Shown here in pieces: positions 29,620 through 38,300 of a stretch of 64,000 nucleotides of DNA. The DNA comes from an uncultured Helicobacteraceae bacterium. Lineage in GTDB: Bacteria > Campylobacterota > Campylobacteria > Campylobacterales > Helicobacteraceae. The first letter of the stretch is position 1; each line of letters starts with the position of its first letter. The notes beneath the pieces were generated by a model, which saw nothing but the letters and a program-made list of their open reading frames with translations, searched no databases and had not been told where the DNA came from. The stretch covers positions 124,001 to 188,000 of the forward strand of contig CALUTR010000004.1 in the NCBI GenBank assembly GCA_944323755.1, written 5' to 3'. The translations under genes were made by a program, and so were the position numbers.

Positions 29620-30162
29620 TTAATCCTTTACTTTTATATATTGCTCAAAGAAAGCATTTTTGTTGTCTATTGTTATTTTTATCATCACTTTCCAATCGCC
29701 TTTTTCTAACATAATTTCATCTGATGTGAAAATTTTATTGATTTGTGATAATTCGCCAAGATTTTTATCAAATTTTGATGTTGCAAAGCGGGTTACTATA
29801 GCTTCCACTTTTGCAGAATCTATTATATTGTCATCATTATCTGTGATTTTTATATTTAATATAAACGGTTTATTTAAGTCTATTTCAATTGGTGTTGTTA
29901 ATTTTTTATTTACTTTTCTTTCTAGTTGTTTGGCGTTATGGTTATTATCAATATAATAAAACTTATATTGATTTTCTAATTGACTTTGATTTGCCAAAAT
30001 ATTATTTATATCTTTATCGACAATTTGCCTTGTAGAGAAATATGCATTGTCATCTTCTGGAGCGGACTTTATAGATAGATATACAGTTAAAATAATCATA
30101 AACACCATTATGATTAAAAATATTGCTATTCCTACAGGCCAAATATTTTTTTTGTTATCCAT
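29620..30162 (-). CDS. FixH-like cbb3 oxidase accessory protein
   Basis: A 180-residue protein with one N-terminal membrane segment (about 10-31, IWPVGIAIFLIIMVFMIILTV) and a periplasmic Ig-like domain, the layout of FixH/CcoG-partner proteins. FixH is needed for copper delivery or assembly of cbb3 oxidase. It sits in the oxidase operon, 2 bases after the preceding gene, and is followed at once by the phase-variable glycosyltransferase. Confidence 0.7.
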   Translation of the reverse strand: MDNKKNIWPVGIAIFLIIMVFMIILTVYLSIKSAPEDDNAYFSTRQIVDKDINNILANQSQLENQYKFYYIDNNHNAKQLERKVNKKLTTPIEIDLNKPFILNIKITDNDDNIIDSAKVEAIVTRFATSKFDKNLGELSQINKIFTSDEIMLEKGDWKVMIKITIDNKNAFFEQYIKVKD

Positions 30163-30164
30163 TA

Positions 30165-30749
30165 TTACTTCCTTTTGTTTCTAATAATATACATAAATGC
30201 CACAATTCCAAGCATAGAAAATAACATAGCATATAAAATAAGCTGCGCCACAGCTTTTGCGCCTTTTTCATCTTTTGGTATATTGTGTTCTATCTTTGTA
30301 TCGAATTTATCTGCTATTAGATCTACGCTTTCAATGTATCCATTAAATACAACTGCAGATAGTGCTTGTGGAGTTAGCTCGGAATCTTTTGTTGGTATTA
30401 GTGGCACCATGTATTCCCAATAAACTTTTTTCTTATCAAATAAATCATCTTTAGAACTTATAATATCTATTTTTTTATCATTTCTAATTAGAACTATCGC
30501 AGCAAATGGTTTTTCAAGTTGTTTTATAAAATTTTCTTTAAAATCTAAATACTCCATTCCATTTAAGCTCTCACTCATATAAACATACAGACTTACACCT
30601 GTCTTTTGCAATAATTCTTGTGAAACTTTTTCTATAAATTCTGAACTTTTTTGTGTTAGTAGATTATTTGGATTTAAAACAAAATTATTCGCAGATAAAT
30701 GAACGCAAGCTAGAATAATTAGGATTCCGTGTGGAATCCTTTTTATCAT
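30165..30749 (-). CDS. TPM-like membrane-anchored protein of the cbb3 oxidase operon
   Basis: About 194 residues. It has a signal peptide (MIKRIPHGILIILACVHLSA), a globular part with KTGVSLYVYMSES..FAAIVLIRNDKKIDIISS, reminiscent of TPM-type domains that help assemble membrane complexes, and a C-terminal membrane anchor (about 170-190, LILYAMLFSMLGIVAFMYII) ending in RNKRK. The frame extends upstream to a TTG at 30758; ATG at 30749 makes the better signal peptide. Its place between ccoP and the FixH-like gene suggests an oxidase assembly or stability factor. Function not established by sequence alone. Confidence 0.6.
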   Translation of the reverse strand: MIKRIPHGILIILACVHLSANNFVLNPNNLLTQKSSEFIEKVSQELLQKTGVSLYVYMSESLNGMEYLDFKENFIKQLEKPFAAIVLIRNDKKIDIISSKDDLFDKKKVYWEYMVPLIPTKDSELTPQALSAVVFNGYIESVDLIADKFDTKIEHNIPKDEKGAKAVAQLILYAMLFSMLGIVAFMYIIRNKRK

Positions 30750-30760
30750 AGAAAGCAAAA

Positions 30761-30874
30761 TTACACCAAGTGAAGAAACATATCTGGTATAAATGCAATT
30801 ACTATGGAGATAATTGCTACGACTACTAAAGAGATTCCAAGTATTTTTTCAACAATAGTATAATCCATACTCAT
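30761..30874 (-). CDS. 37-residue single-membrane-span protein in the cbb3 oxidase operon
   Basis: A tiny frame read as MSMDYTIVEKILG, then a hydrophobic segment (ISLVVVAIISIVIAFIP) and DMFLHLV. The start codon overlaps the stop of the DUF4006 gene as ATGA, and a second ATG lies 6 bases on. Tight coupling, a clean membrane helix and a position between two operon genes make it likely real. It is similar in build to small cbb3 subunits such as CcoQ/CcoH/CcoM, which stabilise the complex; this is inference from size and context. Confidence 0.6.
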   Translation of the reverse strand: MSMDYTIVEKILGISLVVVAIISIVIAFIPDMFLHLV

Positions 30875-31077
30875 TCCTTTGCTTGTAATTTATAATGCTG
30901 TGAATTTGCACTATCTATCATTTCTATTTTTGATGTATCTATATTATAGTAATTTGTTGCTTCTCTTTTTTGCACATTGATAGCGCATATACCAAATATG
31001 ACAACAACACTCAAAAGCAATACAACTGCAATGATGAAACCAGTTAAGCCATTTAGACTAAAATAACCACCATTCAT
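30871..31077 (-). CDS. DUF4006-family small membrane protein
   Basis: 68 residues with one membrane helix (about 10-31, LTGFIIAVVLLLSVVVIFGI) and a polar tail, matching the DUF4006 family that follows ccoP in Campylobacterota. Probably an oxidase-associated small subunit. AGGAGGG ribosome site; 11 bases after ccoP. Confidence 0.75.
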   Translation of the reverse strand: MNGGYFSLNGLTGFIIAVVLLLSVVVIFGICAINVQKREATNYYNIDTSKIEMIDSANSQHYKLQAKE

Positions 31078-31088
31078 TTACACCCTCC

Positions 31089-31949
31089 TTATTCATTAGA
31101 TAATATGAAGCTATTTAAAGCTTTTTCTTGAATTTCATTAAAATTTACATAATTAAAAGAAGGCATTTTTCCTATATGACCATCTTTACCTCTTGATAAT
31201 ACTATTTGTAAAAATTCATATGTCCCATATTTTGATAAATCTGGTGCAAAATCAGGCATACCCTCTACACCTTTTCCATCTATGCCATGGCATGCTGTGC
31301 AGTTGATAGCAAATAATTCTTTACCTTTTGCAATAGTATCTGCATTTGCTGGAATCTTTGCATTTGATATTTCTGCCATAACGAAATCTGCTATTGATTG
31401 TGCTTCTTCTTTACTAACTGCAATAGGTATCATCTCGCCAGCTAGGAAATTCATACCTTTGCTACCATTTAAAATGACATTTACTATATGTTCTTTTCTT
31501 CCCCATTGGTTTAGGTCTGCAGCTTTACCATTAATTCCACTTTTGTCTATGCCATGGCATTGTGAGCATTGGACTTGAAAAATATTATCTCCCATTATTG
31601 CTAACTCAGATTCATCTAGATTCGCCCATTTTTCTTCAAAATTCTTGTTATAGTTATTAACTTCTCTATTATATTCGCCAATTTGAGAATATGCATTTAA
31701 TGGGTATCCAATAAATATATACCACAATCCCCAAATAATTACACATAAATATATAGCAGTCCAACCTATTGGTAGATCATTCTTAAATTCTTTAATTCCA
31801 TCCCATTCTTCTTGAGTTAAAACACCATCTGCCTTGCTATGTTTCATTTTTTTTAGATAAGTGCTGACTACAAATGTTGTCAATACTAAAATAGCAAAAG
31901 CTCCAAGCAAACCTAGTATAGTTACATTATCACTAAATAAAGATTGCAT
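31089..31949 (-). CDS. ccoP: cbb3 cytochrome c oxidase subunit III, di-haem CcoP
   Basis: 286 residues. An N-terminal membrane helix (about 12-31) and a second one (about 64-81) are followed by two c-type haem domains with CSQCH (128-132) and CTACH (217-221). Distal methionines are likely in GMNFLAGEM and KMPSFNY. It takes electrons from soluble cytochrome c to CcoO/CcoN. The gene order ccoN-O-Q-P is standard. Confidence 0.95.
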   Translation of the reverse strand: MQSLFSDNVTILGLLGAFAILVLTTFVVSTYLKKMKHSKADGVLTQEEWDGIKEFKNDLPIGWTAIYLCVIIWGLWYIFIGYPLNAYSQIGEYNREVNNYNKNFEEKWANLDESELAIMGDNIFQVQCSQCHGIDKSGINGKAADLNQWGRKEHIVNVILNGSKGMNFLAGEMIPIAVSKEEAQSIADFVMAEISNAKIPANADTIAKGKELFAINCTACHGIDGKGVEGMPDFAPDLSKYGTYEFLQIVLSRGKDGHIGKMPSFNYVNFNEIQEKALNSFILSNE

Positions 31950-31952
31950 GAT

Positions 31953-32165
31953 TTATTCCCCTTTATCTTTGTTAGTTCTTCTTAATTCTATAGGTGTATC
32001 TAAAATTCCATCATCTAAGGCAAGCCTTGCATATTTTTCATAGTCTTTTTTCCCACTTCTTTGCATACTATACATATGATAGATATACGAATACAAAAAT
32101 ACTACAAGTAATATAGTTACAATGAGATATATATATGCTCTAGCTTCTACTAAAAATTCTAACAT
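31953..32165 (-). CDS. ccoQ: cbb3 oxidase small subunit CcoQ
   Basis: 70 residues with one membrane helix (about 11-31) and the tail YHMYSMQRSGKKDYEKYARLALDD, typical of Campylobacterota CcoQ/FixQ. It stabilises the complex and lies between ccoO and ccoP with 3- and 14-base gaps. Confidence 0.85.
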   Translation of the reverse strand: MLEFLVEARAYIYLIVTILLVVFLYSYIYHMYSMQRSGKKDYEKYARLALDDGILDTPIELRRTNKDKGE

Positions 32166-32179
32166 TTTATACCTCTAAA

Positions 32180-32872
32180 TCATTGAGCATTAGTTCGTCT
32201 TTTTTGACTTAGACTATTCATATAGGCAATTAATGCGACTATTTCTTTTACTTCACCTCTATTGAATGCTTCTTTTATTTCTTGATTTTTCATTTCTTCA
32301 ACAATAACTTCTGCTTCTTTCATAAATTGTTTTTTAGCTTCTTCTATACTCCCTAACTTTATTGAATTTTCATCAACATCATATGGAACACCAAATAAAG
32401 TTTTTACTGTATATGCTTCTGCATACGCTGTTTCAAAATCAGTATCCTTTTTAAATGTGTGCTTATAATTTGGCATTATAGATTCTGGAACTACACTAGT
32501 AGGTTCATACATATGATTTGCATGCCAATCAGAGCTCCTTGAATCACCAACTCTATGTAAGTCTGGGCCAATTCTTTTTGATCCCCATAGAAATGGTCTA
32601 TCATATGCATATTCACCACTCTTGCTATATTCTCCATATCTATCTGTTTCTGCTTTAAATGGTCTAATTAATTGAGAATGACAGTTATAGCAACCTTCTT
32701 TTATATATATTTGCTTTCCTGCCAATTCGAGCACGCTATATGGTTTTAAACCCTCTATTGGTCTTGCAGTTTTTGCAAAATCTGGAAGTATTTCAACTAG
32801 CCCTGCAATAGAAAATACGATTAAAAATGCAACTGTAAAAAAGAATGGATTTCTTTCTAACCAACTAAACAT
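32180..32872 (-). CDS. ccoO: cbb3 cytochrome c oxidase subunit II, CcoO
   Basis: 230 residues. One N-terminal membrane helix (about 9-29) and a c-type haem site CYNCH (61-65) within KEGCYNCHSQLIRPF; the axial methionine is probably in SIMPNYKHTF. Mono-haem electron-transfer subunit of the microaerobic oxidase. Confidence 0.95.
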   Translation of the reverse strand: MFSWLERNPFFFTVAFLIVFSIAGLVEILPDFAKTARPIEGLKPYSVLELAGKQIYIKEGCYNCHSQLIRPFKAETDRYGEYSKSGEYAYDRPFLWGSKRIGPDLHRVGDSRSSDWHANHMYEPTSVVPESIMPNYKHTFKKDTDFETAYAEAYTVKTLFGVPYDVDENSIKLGSIEEAKKQFMKEAEVIVEEMKNQEIKEAFNRGEVKEIVALIAYMNSLSQKRRTNAQ

Positions 32873-32881
32873 ATATACCCC

Positions 32882-34351
32882 CTATTTATTAGACATAGGA
32901 GTTGCATATTGAGGCTCTTTATCAAGCTCTCTAGCTGCAATCATAGTCATTATAATATTATAAATAAACATGATAAACCCAACCAAATACAATACACCAG
33001 CAATAGATCGTATTACATAATACAAATGCAATACTGATACTGTATCAATAAATGAATATGCTAAGCTACCAAATTCATCAGTTGCTCTCCACATCATACC
33101 TTGAGTAATGCCTGATATCCACATACTTGAAAAATAAAGAATGATACCAAGTGTCATTATCCAAAATTGCATATCCATGATTTTTTTGGAATAAATTTCT
33201 CGTTTGAAGATTCTAGGTATCATATGATAACAAGCTGCAATAATTGTAAATCCTACCCAACCTAATACACCATCATGGACATGCCCTACAATCCAATCTG
33301 TAAAGTGAGCTAATGCATTAACAGATCTTATTGATTGTATAGGTCCCTCAAGTGTAGATAACATATAAAATGTAGATGCTAATATTAAGAATTTAATCAT
33401 TGGCGATTCTCTTAATTGATGCCATTGACCTCTCATAGTTAATAGCATATTTATCGCAGTTCCCCAAGAAGGAAGTATTAGTATAACTGAAAATACAGAA
33501 CCAAGTGTTTGAATCCAATCTGGAGTGGTAGAATATATTAGATGATGTCCCCCAGCCCAAATATATACAAACATTAATCCCCAAAATGAAAATAGCGTAA
33601 GTTTGTATGAGAAAATTGGTTGCCCAGATTCTTTTGGCAATATATAATACATTACTCCAATAATTCCTGATGTGAATACAAATGCAACAGCATTGTGTCC
33701 CCACCACCATTGCACCATAGCATCATTTGTGCCTGCATACATAGATACAGAATTCCAAATACTACCAACACCAGCAACTAAGTATGTTGGAATTGCTAAG
33801 TTATTAAAAATATATAGAACAGCTATTGCTACGAAACTTGCTATAAAATACCAAAGACTTATATAAAGTGTATGTTCTCTTCTAACTGCCATAGACCCAA
33901 ATAAGCTTATTCCCCATAAAACCCACACTACTACAACAAGTAAATCAAGAGGCCATGCTAATTCAGCATATTCTTTTGATTGAGTTAATCCAGCAAATAG
34001 TGATATTACTGCTGCAATCATCAAAATAACATATAACCAAAAATGCAACAAACCAACCACTCTTAAAAATGTGTATTGTTTATATGTTATTTTTAGTACC
34101 CTCTGCCCTAAGTAGTACCAAGCAGCCCATATTCCACTAAGTGTAAAACCATATATTACACCATTTGTATGAATAGGTCTTAATCTGCCAAAAATACTAT
34201 ATTCTCCCGCAATATAATTTAGTGCAGGGTAAGCCATCTGAAAAGCAATGATTACACCAACTAGCATACCAACTAAGCCAAAAATCAAAGTTGTCCAAAT
34301 AAACAGCTTTGCTATGGAATAGTCATATTCTAATACATTTCCTGTATGCAT
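32882..34351 (-). CDS. ccoN: cbb3 cytochrome c oxidase catalytic subunit I, CcoN
   Basis: 489 residues and twelve membrane helices. The haem-copper ligands can be seen in WWWGHNAVAF, GGHHLIY and VGHVHDG. It reduces oxygen with high affinity, the terminal oxidase for microaerobic growth. First gene of the operon, with AGGAGGG upstream and a TATAAT box at 34391-34396. Confidence 0.97.
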   Translation of the reverse strand: MHTGNVLEYDYSIAKLFIWTTLIFGLVGMLVGVIIAFQMAYPALNYIAGEYSIFGRLRPIHTNGVIYGFTLSGIWAAWYYLGQRVLKITYKQYTFLRVVGLLHFWLYVILMIAAVISLFAGLTQSKEYAELAWPLDLLVVVVWVLWGISLFGSMAVRREHTLYISLWYFIASFVAIAVLYIFNNLAIPTYLVAGVGSIWNSVSMYAGTNDAMVQWWWGHNAVAFVFTSGIIGVMYYILPKESGQPIFSYKLTLFSFWGLMFVYIWAGGHHLIYSTTPDWIQTLGSVFSVILILPSWGTAINMLLTMRGQWHQLRESPMIKFLILASTFYMLSTLEGPIQSIRSVNALAHFTDWIVGHVHDGVLGWVGFTIIAACYHMIPRIFKREIYSKKIMDMQFWIMTLGIILYFSSMWISGITQGMMWRATDEFGSLAYSFIDTVSVLHLYYVIRSIAGVLYLVGFIMFIYNIIMTMIAARELDKEPQYATPMSNK

Positions 34352-34390
34352 ACACCCTCCTGTTTGTTTTTTAAAGTTTAAATAGCCACA

Positions 34391-34396
34391 ATTATA
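34391..34396 (-). promoter_or_regulatory. -10 box of the cco operon
   Basis: TATAAT on the minus strand, 39 bases before ccoN. No -35 box stands out. The 235-base gap 34352-34586 holds this and the luxS promoter facing away. Confidence 0.45.
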
Positions 34397-34546
34397 TATA
34401 AAAAATTATTTTTTATCATCTATACATGTCAATATGTTAATGAAATGTTAAAGCAAAAAAATAACTAATGTTTTTGTCTAGTATCTTAAAATAATGTTTC
34501 CATAATTTAAAATAATTCTAAAAAAATCTTTAAGGTTGTTTAATGC

Positions 34547-34552
34547 TATAAT
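34547..34552 (+). promoter_or_regulatory. Extended -10 box of luxS
   Basis: TGC-TATAAT, an extended -10 match, 34 bases before the luxS ATG. Confidence 0.5.
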
Positions 34553-34586
34553 AATTACTTCGTAAAATAAGAGACAAGGATTACAT

Positions 34587-35084
34587 ATGCCGTTATTAGA
34601 TAGTTTTAAAGTAGATCACACAAGAATGCCAGCTCCAGCTGTTAGGTTAGCAAAAGTTATGCAAACACCAAATGGTGATGATATATGTGTATTTGATTTG
34701 CGATTTACAATACCTAATAAAGATTTGTTAAGCGAAAAAGGGATTCATACGTTAGAACACTTATTTGCAGGTTTTATGAGAGATCATCTAAATTGCAATA
34801 ATGTTGAAATAATTGATATTTCTCCTATGGGTTGTCGCACTGGATTTTATATGAGTGTTATAGGAAAACCTTCTTTAGATAATGTAAAAGAGGCCTGGGA
34901 AGATTCTATGAGAGATGTATTAAGGGTTAAAAATCAAGAAGATATTCCAGAATTAAATATTTATCAATGTGGTACTGCAGCGATGCATTCGCTAAATGAA
35001 GCACAAGATATAGCAAGCAAAGTTTTAGATTCTGGTATTGGGATAATGAATACAGAGGAATTGCTTCTTAAGGATATTAAATGA
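34587..35084 (+). CDS. luxS: S-ribosylhomocysteine lyase LuxS
   Basis: 165 residues. The metal site is HTLEH (H54, H58) plus C128 in YQCGT; catalytic C83 is in PMGCRTGFY. It cleaves S-ribosylhomocysteine to homocysteine and DPD, the precursor of AI-2. Length and motifs are standard. AAGGA ribosome site. It overlaps the next gene by four bases. Confidence 0.97.
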   Translation: MPLLDSFKVDHTRMPAPAVRLAKVMQTPNGDDICVFDLRFTIPNKDLLSEKGIHTLEHLFAGFMRDHLNCNNVEIIDISPMGCRTGFYMSVIGKPSLDNVKEAWEDSMRDVLRVKNQEDIPELNIYQCGTAAMHSLNEAQDIASKVLDSGIGIMNTEELLLKDIK

Positions 35085-35281
35085 GAAAAATACTAAATGT
35101 CGATGGAATGAATTGCAATCATTGCATCGATAAAATTAAAAAATTTATTAGTGATTGCGAAGGCGTAGAGTTTATTAAAATAGATCTTGATGCTAAGACT
35201 TTGGAAGTAGAAATCGATAGCGAATCGCGCCTTGAGAGTGTTGTTGAAGCAGTAGAAGATGCTGGGTTTTTAGTGAAATAG
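35081..35281 (+). CDS. CopZ-like heavy-metal-associated metallochaperone
   Basis: 66 residues making one HMA (ferredoxin-like) domain with the metal site MNCNHC (C12, C15). It carries copper or a similar soft metal to an ATPase or enzyme. The ATGA overlap with luxS means they are co-translated, which is unusual for this pair; the cbb3 copper enzyme lies just across the divergent promoter. Confidence 0.85.
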   Translation: MRKILNVDGMNCNHCIDKIKKFISDCEGVEFIKIDLDAKTLEVEIDSESRLESVVEAVEDAGFLVK

Positions 35282-35308
35282 ATTTTATATCAAGACAAAG
35301 AGGGGCTA

Positions 35309-38300
35309 ATGAAGTTATTTCATATTATTTTTATTTGTATATCTTTATTTTTTATATCTTGTAGCGATCAAAAAGGTGTTTTAGAAAGCACTAGTGGTGT
35401 TATACAAACGGATATGAAGCCTACTATTTTGTTTGATACAGAAGTAACCAAAAATAATAATAATCCAATTTCTGCAAATGGCGAGATACAAATTAATGAT
35501 AGTTATTTTGTTGGTAGCTATGTGTTTAATAATGGCAATAGGATTACATTGTTGCCAGATGAGCCATTTAGCGCTGATAAAAACTATAATATAAAGATAG
35601 ATTTTGATTTAATTAATAGAAATTCAGATTCTAATATTGGTCTTAAAAATTTCAAAATGAATTTCAAAACCGCACCTTTAGAAGCGCAATTTCAAAATGT
35701 TAATTTTATCAGAGATACGCAATTATTGGATAAACTCAAGCTTGAAGCTAAGCTAGAATTATCTCAAAATGTTCCACTAAAAGATATAAAAAAGAATTTA
35801 AAATTATTGAATCCAAATGGTAGTGAAATAGAAATAGATATCAACAAAGATTCAAATCAAACAAATATATACAACATTTCTTCAATACTTTTAGATTCTC
35901 CAAAAGAAAAAGATGAGATATATAATCTTGTGCTAAAAAAAGATATAGGTTTGCAAAAGGAGATTAGCACTCAAATAACAGCATCAAAATCTCTATCATT
36001 AGAAGTTATTGATATGAAGGTGTCAAATGGAGATAATATAAGTATAGCAATCAAATTTTCAGAAGCTTTGATTAATGATGCTAATCTATCTAATTTTATA
36101 AAAATCTCTCCTAAAGTTAAATTTAGTGTATCGCAAGCAGAAAATATCATATACATTACTGGTAAATTTGCGCAAGATGGCGACTATACAATTGAGCTGC
36201 TAAAGGGCATAAAATCGCAAAATAGTAAACTAGAAAAAGATGTAAAACTAGATGTAAAAGCTTATGATATAGCACCAAAGATTCAATTTTCAAATGATGG
36301 AATTTTCTTACCAGATGTGAATAATAAAAAAATCGCCTTTCGTTCTATTAATGTCAAAAAAGCAAATATCGTGATAAAAAAAGTTTATGCAAACAATATC
36401 ACTCAATTTTTAAATAATTCATCTTTGATAAAAAATAGTTCATATGATTATTGGATTTATAATTTTGATTATATTGGTGATGTGATAAAGGAAATGTCCA
36501 TTGATATTAATGCACCTAAAAATGTATGGGTGCAAAATGAAATTGATTTGAGCTCCATAAAAGATATAAATGGTGTTTTTATTATTAGTATGCATTTCGA
36601 TAAGGATAGTGTGGATTATACATTTCCAGCAGGAACAGCTACTTGGAAGCAAAATAGTTATTTTTATAACAATGGAAATATATATAAACAAGTAGTGTTT
36701 TCTAATATGGCATTAGTTGCACAAAAATTCTATGATGGGAATCAGCCTAAAATCATTGTATCTGCGATTGATATACGAAATAATGAGCCAATTAGCGGCG
36801 TAAATATCAAATCTATAAGTAGAAATAATCAAATAATAGCAAGTGGAATTACAGATAAAAATGGAGATGTAATTTTGAACTATTATGGTGGAGAAAATAT
36901 TAAAAATATCATACCTATGTATTTAAGTGGTATAAAAGATGATGATTTTGCTATTTTGCATTTTGATTCCACTATGCTTTCATTAGATGGTTTTGATGTT
37001 GGTGGTATAAATGATAGTAATAATATAAAAGCTTATATATACACAGATAGAGGAGTTTATCGTCCTGGAGATAAGGTGAATCTAAATATCATAGCAAGAA
37101 ATGGATCTTCATCAATAGAACACCCAATAAAGCTAACTATCACAACTCCAAGGAATAAAAAGCAGGTTAATGAATTGAGCTTATCGCCTATAACTGATGG
37201 TATTTATTATTATGAATTTGACACAGATATTAATGCTGATACAGGAACTTATAATGCAAGTATAGATATTGGTGGTAATGTATTTAATTATAAATTTGCA
37301 ATTGAATCAGTTGTGCCAAATAGAATCAAAGTTGATATTAATGCACAAGATGAAATTGATTTAAGAAAAGATAATAGCATTAAGTTTGGAATCCAAAGTG
37401 ATTATTTATTTGGTGCTCCAGCAAGTGGTTTGCAGTATGCTTTAGATGTCGCTATTCAACCAAAGCAGTTTTTATCAAAAAAATATAAAGATTATATATT
37501 TGATAATAAGACAAATTTCCGCTATCAAGATAACAAGCATTATAATGGTAGTTTAAATGATAATGGGTTTACACAAGGCAATATCAATATAAGCAGTATC
37601 AATAAAATTGATAAGAATCTAGAAGCTATATTGATAGCAAGAGTTTTTGAAAATAATGGTAGGCAAGTAAATAATAGAAAAATTGTAAATCTAAAAATGT
37701 TTGATAGTTTTGTTGGTATTAAAAAGCCACCTACAAAATATATTAAGCAAGATGATAATGTGAATCTATCTGTTGTCTTGATAGATGAAGATGAGAAGCC
37801 TATTGCAAATAGGAAGTTAAAATATAGAGTTTATAGTAATAATTATTCGTGGTGGTGGGACCACAGTAGCTATGAACAATATATGTTATCTATAAAAAGT
37901 GATAAAAACACAAAGCTTGTATATGAAGATGAAATAATCACTAATGATAAAATTAATAATATAAGCTTTAAAGTCAAGGAAAGAGGAGAGATTCTAGTAG
38001 AAGTAATTGATACTACAAATAATCAAAGTGCATCAATATTCTTGTATTCATCAACTTGGGGCGAACCACTTGATGTAGATAAAATCACTCAATTACAAAT
38101 CAAAACAGATAAAAAAGAATATTCTCATAATGAAACTGCAAAGGTTATATTTGAGAGTGTTGCAAATGGCAAAGCATTAATTACGATAAGCGATAGTAAC
38201 AATATTTTGGATAGATATTGGATTGATACAAAAGAGGGGCAGAGTATTATTGATGTAAAAATGGATGAAAAATATTCCCCAAATCTATATGCAAGCGTAT

